Made by a program: the position numbers and the translations under genes. DNA of 13,487 bases from Planctomycetota bacterium. GTDB taxonomy: Bacteria; Planctomycetota; PUPC01; JACPCR01. The stretch is taken from assembly GCA_030740295.1 (NCBI GenBank), contig JASLXP010000556.1, positions 1-13,487 on the forward strand, read 5' to 3'. Shown here one piece after another: positions 1 through 7,395 of the stretch (the stretch's first letter is position 1; each line of letters opens with the position of its first letter). The notes beneath the pieces are model-generated. The model was given only the letters and a program-made list of their open reading frames with translations, ran no database searches and was not told where the DNA came from.

Positions 1-127
1 GCTGGGCTTCGCTGTGCGACCGTTGAATGTGTGCAGCAGGGACCATAAGAATCTTGTTTTCGTTCTTATTCGTCTGTCCCCATTCGCCTGTCCACTCATG
101 TAACCGACTCAAGCGGAGCAGCGTGCC
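1..127. other. Leader region upstream of the enolase-superfamily gene
   Basis: I see no gene here. A GGAG Shine-Dalgarno at 115-118 lies 9 bases before the ATG at 128 and supports that start. An AT-rich inverted repeat (ATAAGAA at 45-51, TTCTTAT at 63-69) has no T-run and is not convincing as a terminator. No clear -35/-10 pair was found, so the promoter may lie outside the window or be of a non-sigma70 type. Confidence 0.4.
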
Positions 128-1273
128 ATGACAAAGATTGAACGGATCGAGCTCTTTCCCATGCGGTATCCCATGACCGGGTACTTCAAGTTCTTTACCG
201 GGCCTCACGGCTCCACCGGCAGGGCGGCCGTCACCGTGAAAGTCACCGCGGATGACGGTACGGTCGGGTGGGGACAGTCGGTGCCCATCGCCAGATGGAG
301 CTACGAGACGCTGGAAACCGTTTCGATTGTCTTGCGCGATTACTACGCCCCCGTGTTGCTCGGAATGGACCCGGCAGATATTGACGGTGCCCACGATGCG
401 ATGGACAAAGCCATTGCGCCGGGATTCTCAACAGGCATGCCTATCGCACGGGCCGGGATTGATATTGCCCTTCATGACCTGACCGGGAAACAGACAGGCA
501 GATCAATCTCCGAGCTGTGGGGACGCAAGCGCGGCGGCCCGCTGGAGCTGAGCTGGACGGTCAATGTAGAGAACCTGGCAGACGTGGAGCGCGTCATTGC
601 GGAAGGCAGAGAAAGAGGCTATCGCAACTTCAACATCAAAGTCGCCCCGGATCCCGACTTCGATGTCGCTCTGGCCAAGGAGGTCCGTCGTCTGGCGCCT
701 GAGACTTTTCTCTGGGCGGACGCCAACGGCGGCTATGAAGATGCTTCAGCACTGGCTGCGGCTCCGCGCCTGGCCGATGCCGGAGTGGACGTCCTCGAGG
801 CGCCGTTGCGGCCAAACCATATCAGTGGCTACCAGGCCCTGAAGAAACAGGGCGCTCTGCCCATTCTGATGGACGAGGGCGTGACCAGTCCCACTGATCT
901 CGACGAGTTCCTCAAGCTGGGAATGCTCGACGGCGTTGCCATGAAGCCGGCCCGCTGCGGAGGGCTCCTCTCGAACAGGCGACAGATCGAGCTCTGCGTG
1001 AAGCACGGCCTGATGTGGCTGGGCAGCGGCCTGACCGATCCGGATATCTCTTTCGCAGCCACGCTGGCTCTCTACGGAGCCTACGATCTTGAGAAGCCGG
1101 CCGCGCTTAACGGCCCGCAATTCCTCACTGCCGACGTTCTCAAAGATCCGATACGGATCGAGAGTGGCAAAGCCCTCGTGCCCGACGGCCCGGGCCTCGG
1201 CATCGAGGTGGACGAGCAGAAGGTCATCGAGCTGATGAAGCAAAGCGGAGGAGATAAACTGTTGGAGAAATGA
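128..1273 (+). CDS. Enolase-superfamily enzyme (mandelate racemase / muconate lactonizing type)
   Basis: This 381-residue protein has the normal family length. It has an N-terminal capping domain (about 1-125) and a TIM-barrel domain (about 135-365). Visible metal ligands are D198 in ADAN, E224 in LEAP and D249 in MDE. The candidate acid/base lysines are K171, at the end of the second barrel strand, and K273 in MKPARCGG, which points to the muconate-lactonizing-enzyme subgroup. Family members abstract a proton alpha to a carboxylate to dehydrate, racemise or cycloisomerise sugar acids, amino-acid derivatives or dipeptides. Two things argue against a simple label. The first lysine of the usual KxK is Asn169 (NIK). 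The DxD that dipeptide epimerases carry near the C-terminus appears to read LNG (about 327-329). The protein is cytoplasmic, with no signal peptide. The start is supported by GGAG 9 bases upstream. The next gene, a secreted DUF6807 protein, follows on the same strand. The substrate is unknown; a sugar acid is the likeliest guess from context. Confidence 0.9.
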   Translation: MTKIERIELFPMRYPMTGYFKFFTGPHGSTGRAAVTVKVTADDGTVGWGQSVPIARWSYETLETVSIVLRDYYAPVLLGMDPADIDGAHDAMDKAIAPGFSTGMPIARAGIDIALHDLTGKQTGRSISELWGRKRGGPLELSWTVNVENLADVERVIAEGRERGYRNFNIKVAPDPDFDVALAKEVRRLAPETFLWADANGGYEDASALAAAPRLADAGVDVLEAPLRPNHISGYQALKKQGALPILMDEGVTSPTDLDEFLKLGMLDGVAMKPARCGGLLSNRRQIELCVKHGLMWLGSGLTDPDISFAATLALYGAYDLEKPAALNGPQFLTADVLKDPIRIESGKALVPDGPGLGIEVDEQKVIELMKQSGGDKLLEK

Positions 1274-1368
1274 TGTCTACTGTTTTGCGCCACGGCCGCC
1301 ATTTCACCCCGCAGAGCCGCGAAAAAATACACGTCTCGTTTAATCGTATTCAGAATCTGGACAATCAA

Positions 1369-2280
1369 ATGATACTTTCCACCGCAACACTGTTCGTAAG
1401 TCTCGCTTCTATCTGCTCCGCGGAACCGCTCCAGTTCGCAGATGACTCCGAGCGGGGCCGACTCACGGTACGGGAAGGCGAGACTCCCGTCCTCACTTAC
1501 AACTATGGCAAGCAGCTCAAGGAAGGCGTCCATGAGAAGTACACCCGGTCCTGTTACATCCATCCCCTCTTCGATTTGGGCGGGCGCCCGTTAACAGACG
1601 ATTTCCCGAAGGACCACTTTCACCACCGCGGCGTGTTCTGGACCTGGCCCTTGATGAAGGCTCGCGGCAGAAACGTCCAGACCTGGCACCCCAGCCCCCT
1701 ACGTCAGCACTTCGTTCGGTGGATCAAGCGCGAGGCAGGCGAGAAGGGGGCAACGCTCTCCGTTGAGAACGAATGGAAGCTTGACGGCAAGGACAAGGTC
1801 GCATCCGAGACTGCTACCATCCGCGTGTATCCCTCATCCGGTGCGGGCCGGTCGGTTGATATCGAGCTCAGCTTCGAGGCCGTTGGCGGGCCAGTCGAAC
1901 TGCGGGGCGAGAAGAACAAAGGCTACGGCGGTATGTGTTTGCGCGGCTCGCCCGATATGAAGAGCGCCTCTCTGATCACGGACAGCGGCCCGCTGAAGAA
2001 AGACAGCACCAATCGCCCGTTCAAGTGGGCCAGCCTGTCGGCTGAGACCCGTGGCGTGGCAATCTTCGTCCACCCGAAGCATCCGGATTACGCCCCTACC
2101 TGGCTGCTGCGCACGAGCTATGCAGGCATCCTCAACGTCTCCTGGCCCGGCCGTAAACCACATACTCTCAAGCCGGGGATTCCCTTGAAGCTGAAATACC
2201 GCGTCTTCATCCATGGCGGCAAAGCCAAGCCACAGTCCGTGCCCCAAGCGTTCGATCGGTATCTTGCGGAGAGTGAGTGA
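1369..2280 (+). CDS. Secreted DUF6807 ('PmoA' family) protein
   Basis: This is a 303-residue protein. The frame is open from ATG 1270, which overlaps the previous stop, but I chose ATG 1369. It begins MILSTATLFVSLASICSAEP, a good Sec signal peptide with cleavage near residue 18, and the 33 extra residues are polar and unlike a leader. The mature part is beta-rich and carries DHFHHRG (82-88), YGGMCLR (186-192) and YRVFIHGG (277-284), typical of the DUF6807/PmoA family (Pfam 'Methane oxygenase PmoA'). That name is historical and is not evidence of methane oxidation; members are common in polysaccharide-degrading PVC bacteria and their biochemistry is poorly known. The N-terminal domain of the convergent gene at 2553-5789 belongs to the same family. 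The Shine-Dalgarno before 1369 is weak (TGGA). Its location is probably the periplasm. The 95-base gap after the enolase gene allows co-transcription. Confidence 0.83.
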   Translation: MILSTATLFVSLASICSAEPLQFADDSERGRLTVREGETPVLTYNYGKQLKEGVHEKYTRSCYIHPLFDLGGRPLTDDFPKDHFHHRGVFWTWPLMKARGRNVQTWHPSPLRQHFVRWIKREAGEKGATLSVENEWKLDGKDKVASETATIRVYPSSGAGRSVDIELSFEAVGGPVELRGEKNKGYGGMCLRGSPDMKSASLITDSGPLKKDSTNRPFKWASLSAETRGVAIFVHPKHPDYAPTWLLRTSYAGILNVSWPGRKPHTLKPGIPLKLKYRVFIHGGKAKPQSVPQAFDRYLAESE

Positions 2281-2552
2281 GAGCGGGTGGCCTGAAACCT
2301 GGGTGGCCATCCGGCACGGGGATGTTGGAGTAACGGCTTTATTTAGCCGGGTCTGCCGTACTGCGAAGAGCCCGGCTAAACCCATTTGCCGTCAACGACT
2401 TCCCAGTTCGCTCCAAAGCCGTTACTCCAACTCCGGCAGCCGTTTCTCCAACACCCTCTTCTCCACCTACACCATTTCCGCAAACCGATCGAAGACTGAG
2501 CGCGAAGAGCCAGGCTAAAGCCGTTACTCCAACGGCTGCGTCACTCTCCTGA
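2281..2552. repeat. Inverted repeat family A, rearranged copy between convergent genes
   Basis: The gap between two convergent genes holds a nested inverted repeat. The outer left arm GTTGGAGTAACGGCTTT (2324-2340) pairs perfectly with AAAGCCGTTACTCCAAC (2415-2431). The inner arm TTTAGCCGGG (2342-2351) pairs with CCCGGCTAAA (2371-2380). A degenerate further right arm is at 2438-2452. A nearly intact one is at 2509-2532, where inner and outer parts are contiguous with one mismatch. Both inner right arms are preceded by GCGAAGAGCC (2363-2372 and 2502-2511). Compared with the compact copy at 13412-13477, the left arm carries a TTTA duplication and the proximal right arm a 34-base insertion. Transcripts from either side would fold here, so a bidirectional termination or mRNA 3'-end role is plausible, but there is no T-run. 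Confidence 0.8.
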
Positions 2553-5500
2553 TCACTTTCCCACGATCACGCCCGCACAGGTCCAATTGACGTCTCTTCC
2601 GCCGGCATCTTTGAACTCGATGTCTAAAGCGCCGTCCTCAACATCTACGTTGAAGGCCAGTTCCTTGACCTCGCCAGCTCCGCTGGTGACCTTCTTCAGT
2701 TTGGGCTTGCCTTCCGCGTGGACGGCCATGTTGTCATGAGGATTGCTCATGTCCCCCAGAAACACTGTGACCACATAGGAACCGTTCGGAACTTTTACTC
2801 TGAAAGTTCTGGGGGCCCGGTCGAAGATGAAGTCGCGCGTCAAGTCCGTGCCGGCATTACGGTTTCTTTCCTGATCGGGTGCGGTCAGCCACCCATGCCC
2901 GAGCCGGTCGCTGTACCGGGTTGACTGGTTCACTTCGGTAAAGCCTTCCATCACTGGAGAGCCTTTGAGTTGAAAATCGAACTTCTGTCCGCTTTCCCTG
3001 CTCAATCTTCCTACGGCCAGCTTTGCTTCAGCGGCAACGGCTTCGTCATTCAGGTATGCCTCTGCCAGAGCTCGCGCTTCCTCACAGGAATAGCCCGGAA
3101 GAAGGGAGAGGATCGCCTTTTTCTCGGCAGGCATCTTTGCCAGGGCCATCGCCTGCTCCAGCATCTTCACGGTCTCCTCGGGGGTGCGGTCCGCGGGCAT
3201 GGTGGCCTGTTTGATGTAGCCGCGAAGAGCGAGAATCTGATGGACCTGATCAGGATCGCTCCTCGCGATCTCGAGCAGGTCTGACATGGGCGCGGGGCCG
3301 GGCCAATCGGCGAGGGCACGGATAGCGGCTTTCTTCACCGACGCATTTTCGCTCGCCAGCAGTCCACGAATCGCCGCCAGAGATTTGTCGCCCCCGATGC
3401 GGTTCAGAACCGGCAGCAGGTCGATAACGGCCTCGTCGCCAGCTTTGGCAAGCGCGGCGATCACAGGCGCGGCGCAGGCGTCAGTGTCTTTGATGCGTGA
3501 ACCCACGCGGGCAATGGCCTCTCCAAGGTTCATCCGTTTCGAGGGATCCCCCGCGCCCACCTGCGAGGCGACCATCCTTGCCAGGTCTTTCTGCCCGGCC
3601 AGAGAACCCAGAGCCTTGCACGCGGCCTTGTGCGTGTCGGGTCCGAAATCGTTCAGCCCATCCAGCAATTGCGGGATCACCGCGCTGTAGTTTCTCGCAG
3701 CAAGGCAAAGGATCAGCGCGATACGCTCGCCCGGCTCGGATTTCTGCATGACCTTTGCCATGGCCGCGTCCACGTCTTCTCCCCCAAGCACGCGAAGACT
3801 GTCTGCCGCAACTTGCCCTATCCTCCCGCCTGCTGCAGCAGCCTTTGCCAACAGCTCAACACTGGTCGCATCCCCGAGAATGCCAAGCGCCTGGACTGCC
3901 GCGGTACGAACATCCTCATTCGCATTCCGGGCGGCCGTGGTAACGGCCGGAGCGGCCGTTTTGTCTCCGCGCGCGGAAAGGGCGGCAAGCAGCACCACCT
4001 GCGCGTTGGGCGAAAGTGCCGGCAGTTGTGCCGTCAAGGCCTCGGTCGCGGCTTTGCCCGGTACTTCCCTCGCCAGCTTGGCCGCAACAAGTTGCGATGC
4101 CAGGTCGCCTTCTTCCAGGAACGACAGCACCGTCGGCAGGGCCTTCTCTTTCTCGGTGCGGACGATCCCCTTCAAGGCTGCGATGCGGACGTGGGCAGGA
4201 TTGCCCTTTGCGACCATCTTCCGATAGATGGCCGTGGCAGCAGCAATCTCGTCCGCTGCCTGCAGTTGGTCGGCGCACTGCAGGAGCGCGTCAGTCTTCA
4301 GTGTGTTGAGGGCCTGAGGAACGCTCAGGGCAGTGAGGGCCTCCGCTGCTCCATTGCCCCCGATATGGCCGAGAGCCGAGATCGCAGCCCCGGACAGAGA
4401 TCGGTTATCCTGCCCGGCCAATCTGGCCAGTTCCGGTACAGCTTTTCGGTCCCCGCGCCACGCGATCGAATTGATGATTCCAATTCTGATATCGGAGGAA
4501 AGGTCTTTCAGCGCTTCCCGAAAAACCTGGTCAACTTTGGGCGAAGGGATGCGCTGCAGTGCGAACCGCGCCATGTCGGAGAGCTCCTCGTCCTTGAGCA
4601 GCGTGGCCAGGACGGGCACAGACCGCCCGGTTCCAATCTCGGAGAGCTGCAGGCAGATGAAGTGTTTGCAGGCTCGCGTTGCATCTGTCTGCAGAACCGC
4701 GCTCAGACGCTCTTCAATAGCTTTTCGCTGCTGAGGTGAGCCATGGCACTCTCGGATCAGTTTTCCTATCAAGAGCAGCGGCCCGCGGCTCTGACCAGAC
4801 TCATAAGTCTTGAGCTTTCCCAGGAGTTGGTCCAGTCGTTCGGCCGCGCCGCTGGCTGCGTACTGCTCATACAGATTCGCGATGCCCGCGCCCTTCACAT
4901 CACCGGCATGGACGACGACACGATAGCGCAGCGTCAGAGCTTTACCTTTGGGAAGAGCCGTGTAGCTGCCCTCGGGCCAGAACATCGGCGTTGGTGAGAA
5001 GAAGCCGTAATCGCGTGTAAACCATTTCGATGGAAACCAGCGATTGTCCGGATTCTGGAAGATCGCGATGCCTTCAATCTGACCTTCGCGTTCCCCGAAG
5101 TAATCGCACCAGGGGGAACTGGTGCCCCAGGTTCCTTTCTCACCGGTTTTTCCCCCTGCGTTGATCAGCGTGCCCCCCGATATGACGCTCAGGTCTGGCA
5201 TGACACGAGCCGAAAAAAGCGAATGGTTCGTCTTGTCGATCCGCACGTCGACCAGCGGTTCGAGGGTGATCTCAAAATCAATGAGCCGCAGTTTTTCATT
5301 CGGCGCAGTGACAACGATGCGGCGAAGGTCTCGAATGATGGGGTCCTTTCCAGGCTGCCTCCACAGGCACTCGTCGGTGAATACCACGCGCTCGCCCAGA
5401 GCTTCGATAATCTTGGGACCTTGCGACACGATCTGTCCGCGCTCGTTCGTATCCTGCCAGTAGTTGCCGCGATTGACCCGATCGCAGCCGAAGAAAAGGG

Positions 5501-5789
5501 AACGGTGATGGGGGAACGGTTCCGAGGTCTCGACAGTGACCGAACGTCCTGATGCAGGGCCATTCACCGGCCAGAAGTAGGGATACTTCTGGGAACCGGT
5601 GAACTTGTAGACCGTAAAGAGTTTCCCGCCGGCAGAGATCACCACCTGCTCTTTTTCGAGCTTCGCGGTGAGAGACATCGGCGTCGCATCCGGGGCAGGA
5701 GCGCCCTGAGCAAATGAGCTCAATGCCAGCCCGATGACGCTCAGAGTTCCGATCAATCCAGTAAAGCAGTTCATTAACGTTTTCCTCAT
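2553..5789 (-). CDS. Large secreted protein: DUF6807 domain, HEAT repeats, C-terminal beta domain
   Basis: This is a 1078-residue protein. A GTG at 5798 is possible, but ATG 5789 overlaps the upstream stop as ATGA and places the basic MRKTLMN start right before a hydrophobic Sec signal ending near SSFAQG (residues 1-29). Residues 37-312 form a DUF6807/PmoA-like domain with FPHHRSLFFG (93-102) and RYRVVVHAGD (288-297), matching the protein at 1369-2280. Residues about 315-920 are helical HEAT repeats, seen as recurring patterns such as DVRTAAVQALGILGD and NASVKKAAIRALADW. Residues about 937-1078 form a beta-rich domain with LTRDFIFD, TFRVKVPNGSYVVTVFLGD and a final NWTCAGVIVG. This resembles galactose-binding-like accessory domains attached to rhamnogalacturonan-acting esterases and lyases. 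Probable role: an exported scaffold or enzyme for carbohydrate processing, with HEAT repeats as a protein-binding surface. No catalytic activity is assigned. It is translationally coupled to the oxidoreductase gene upstream. Confidence 0.88.
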   Translation of the reverse strand: MRKTLMNCFTGLIGTLSVIGLALSSFAQGAPAPDATPMSLTAKLEKEQVVISAGGKLFTVYKFTGSQKYPYFWPVNGPASGRSVTVETSEPFPHHRSLFFGCDRVNRGNYWQDTNERGQIVSQGPKIIEALGERVVFTDECLWRQPGKDPIIRDLRRIVVTAPNEKLRLIDFEITLEPLVDVRIDKTNHSLFSARVMPDLSVISGGTLINAGGKTGEKGTWGTSSPWCDYFGEREGQIEGIAIFQNPDNRWFPSKWFTRDYGFFSPTPMFWPEGSYTALPKGKALTLRYRVVVHAGDVKGAGIANLYEQYAASGAAERLDQLLGKLKTYESGQSRGPLLLIGKLIRECHGSPQQRKAIEERLSAVLQTDATRACKHFICLQLSEIGTGRSVPVLATLLKDEELSDMARFALQRIPSPKVDQVFREALKDLSSDIRIGIINSIAWRGDRKAVPELARLAGQDNRSLSGAAISALGHIGGNGAAEALTALSVPQALNTLKTDALLQCADQLQAADEIAAATAIYRKMVAKGNPAHVRIAALKGIVRTEKEKALPTVLSFLEEGDLASQLVAAKLAREVPGKAATEALTAQLPALSPNAQVVLLAALSARGDKTAAPAVTTAARNANEDVRTAAVQALGILGDATSVELLAKAAAAGGRIGQVAADSLRVLGGEDVDAAMAKVMQKSEPGERIALILCLAARNYSAVIPQLLDGLNDFGPDTHKAACKALGSLAGQKDLARMVASQVGAGDPSKRMNLGEAIARVGSRIKDTDACAAPVIAALAKAGDEAVIDLLPVLNRIGGDKSLAAIRGLLASENASVKKAAIRALADWPGPAPMSDLLEIARSDPDQVHQILALRGYIKQATMPADRTPEETVKMLEQAMALAKMPAEKKAILSLLPGYSCEEARALAEAYLNDEAVAAEAKLAVGRLSRESGQKFDFQLKGSPVMEGFTEVNQSTRYSDRLGHGWLTAPDQERNRNAGTDLTRDFIFDRAPRTFRVKVPNGSYVVTVFLGDMSNPHDNMAVHAEGKPKLKKVTSGAGEVKELAFNVDVEDGALDIEFKDAGGRDVNWTCAGVIVGK

Positions 5790-7129
5790 AAATGCCACGG
5801 GGAGCGCATGGGCTTGGATATCCAGCGGTTCGCTTCCGGGTCGTTGAGAAATTGCTCCCGTTCAGGGTCCCACTTCAACTTCCGCGGCAGCCGCATCGCG
5901 ATGTTGCCAAGTAGACAGGCAGAGCAGGATCGATGGCCAACCTCTGCGGGCGCGACCGTTTCAGCCCGTGACCTGATGCATTCGAGAAAATTCCCTTTGT
6001 GGCTGCGGCTCTGATAGAGATGCAGCTCGCCAGGCAGGATCTTTGATTTCAGCAGCGACTTCGGATGAGCATCAATTCTACCCCTCCTCGCATACACCCA
6101 GCCTTCCGTTCCCTCGAAAAGAACGCCCTGCTTGTTTTTCCGGCTGTCCGTGAAGATGACTTTGACGCCGTTGGCATAGGTGTAGTCAATCCGGAACGGA
6201 CCATGAACATCCCAAAGCCCGTCCTTGGGGAATTCAGCTTCGGCCTCGATCTCGACAGGCCCGGTGTTCTCGGCGCCCATACCCCATTGCGCTATATCCA
6301 TATGGTGGGCACCCCACCCCGTGACCATCCCTGCACCGTAATCAGAAATGCGCAGCCATCCTGGTCGGCCATAGCCCTTTCTCGGATGAACGCGGGCCTC
6401 GGTATAAGGCGCCCAGGGCGCGGGACCCAGCCACATATTGTAATCGAGATTATCGGGGACTGGCATGGGAGCATGCAGGCCAGTTGGAGGATCTGCACCG
6501 CAACCTACTTTGACAGTATGGAGCTTGCCGATGCGGCCGTTCCGCACCAGCTCACATGCAAAGCGGAATCGAGAGTCAGACCGCTGCTGGCTTCCGACCT
6601 GCACAATGTTCCCATAGCGGCGAACCGTGTCGCTCAACGCCCGGCCCTCTTCAATGGTCAGGCTCAGCGGCTTCTGGACAAAAATGTCCTTTCCGGCTTT
6701 GGCCGCGGCGATTGCGGGCAACATGTGCCAGTGATCCGGTGTACAGATCATGACCGCGTCGATGTCATCCCGCGCGACGACCTCTCGAAAATCGCCGTAC
6801 GTCTTGCAGCCCTTGTAGGAACCGTCCTTCTTCCCTTTGCCGTACTTCCTTTCAACGAGTCCGAGCGCGTTCCGTGCCCGATTGGCGTCCACGTCGCACA
6901 CTGCAACGACCTGGACCTCGTCGAATCCCATGAAGCTCCTCATATCCCCGCTGCCCATTCGGCCGACGCCGATGCAGCCCAGGGTTGTCCGATTGCTCGG
7001 AGCATTCGCCCCCAGCACGGTGGACGGGATGAAGGCCGGGAGCGCAGCGGCTGTGCCTGCAGCAGTCGCGCTCTTAATGAATTCGCGTCGGGTCTGTCCC
7101 GTAGCCCTATCTATCGTTTCTTTTTTCAT
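5786..7129 (-). CDS. Tat-exported Gfo/Idh/MocA-family oxidoreductase
   Basis: This 447-residue protein starts with a twin-arginine signal: TRREFIKSA (R14-R15) followed by a hydrophobic Ala-rich stretch to about residue 40. Folded export with bound cofactor is therefore expected. The Rossmann nucleotide-binding loop is GCIGVGRMG (51-59), with the acidic end of the second strand at CDVD (78-81). The family's EKP motif is QKP here (152-154), keeping the presumed catalytic Lys153. The C-terminal domain has GWGAHHMDIAQWG (271-283) with H275/H276, a hallmark of the exported members. Family enzymes oxidise, reduce or isomerise sugars and cyclitols with NAD(P); some relatives are NAD-dependent glycosidases (GH109), so glycosidase-type chemistry is possible. 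An AGAGGAA Shine-Dalgarno lies 7 bases before the ATG. Its TGA overlaps the ATG of the HEAT gene, so the two are one operon. The substrate is unknown. Confidence 0.92.
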   Translation of the reverse strand: MKKETIDRATGQTRREFIKSATAAGTAAALPAFIPSTVLGANAPSNRTTLGCIGVGRMGSGDMRSFMGFDEVQVVAVCDVDANRARNALGLVERKYGKGKKDGSYKGCKTYGDFREVVARDDIDAVMICTPDHWHMLPAIAAAKAGKDIFVQKPLSLTIEEGRALSDTVRRYGNIVQVGSQQRSDSRFRFACELVRNGRIGKLHTVKVGCGADPPTGLHAPMPVPDNLDYNMWLGPAPWAPYTEARVHPRKGYGRPGWLRISDYGAGMVTGWGAHHMDIAQWGMGAENTGPVEIEAEAEFPKDGLWDVHGPFRIDYTYANGVKVIFTDSRKNKQGVLFEGTEGWVYARRGRIDAHPKSLLKSKILPGELHLYQSRSHKGNFLECIRSRAETVAPAEVGHRSCSACLLGNIAMRLPRKLKWDPEREQFLNDPEANRWISKPMRSPWHL

Positions 7130-7279
7130 GAGTTGGTTCCTCTGAGAATTGATCCCCGGGGAGGCTGGCGACGTGCTTCGGCCAATAGGCGATCTTCGAC
7201 GGCGATGAACTTCCAGTCAACCGCGTTGTCACCGGCAGAATCTCGCTGCTTTTCCTCTGATTCCTGAAAACAACTACCT

Positions 7280-7307
7280 AATTTAGAGCTTTGGGAGAAA
7301 GTGGGAA
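7280..7307 (-). promoter_or_regulatory. Possible sigma70 promoter for the oxidoreductase/HEAT operon
   Basis: Read on the minus strand, TTCCCA (7307-7302) and TAAATT (7285-7280) are separated by 16 bases. Each matches four of six consensus positions. Transcription would start near 7272 and leave a leader of about 140 bases. Such matches occur by chance in AT-rich gaps, and this one is supported mainly by its place upstream of the operon. Confidence 0.25.
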
Positions 7308-7318
7308 CTGCTAAACGA

Positions 7319-7347
7319 TTGATTACCCGGTCTGACAAAGCTAAGAT
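7319..7347 (+). promoter_or_regulatory. Possible sigma70 promoter for the AT-hook protein gene
   Basis: TTGATT (7319-7324) and TAAGAT (7342-7347) are 17 bases apart, the optimal spacing, and each matches four of six consensus positions. The start site would be near 7354, giving a leader of about 40 bases before ATG 7396. Together with the minus-strand candidate at 7280-7307 it would make a compact divergent promoter pair. Confidence 0.35.
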
Positions 7348-7395
7348 CCTTCGGCTTTACTACGGAAAATGGCGTGCAATCACGGAAGGAGCAAC

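Noticed and set aside
45..69. AT-rich inverted repeat as terminator of a gene left of the window
   Set aside because: The stem is short and weak, there is no T-run, and no upstream gene is visible.
1270..1368. Upstream start of the DUF6807 gene at an ATGA overlap with the enolase stop
   Set aside because: It would put 33 polar and basic residues before an otherwise textbook signal peptide. The ATG at 1369 is preferred.
2213..2518. Plus-strand 101-codon frame across the end of the DUF6807 gene and repeat family A
   Set aside because: It overlaps a better-supported gene and then translates a hairpin repeat; there is no domain or ribosome-binding site.
3630..4739. Long plus-strand reading frame (369 codons) opposite the HEAT-repeat gene
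   Set aside because: It is a shadow of the GC-rich HEAT coding strand, with low-complexity Arg/Gln/Gly composition, no domain and no ribosome-binding site.
6065..7267. Plus-strand reading frame of 400 codons opposite the oxidoreductase gene
   Set aside because: The minus strand shows a clear Tat signal and Rossmann motifs, so this frame is antisense shadow.
7126..7338. Minus-strand 70-codon frame ending in an ATGA overlap with the oxidoreductase start
   Set aside because: It has no recognisable domain, it spans the likely promoter region, and the oxidoreductase has its own good Shine-Dalgarno. The overlap is probably chance.
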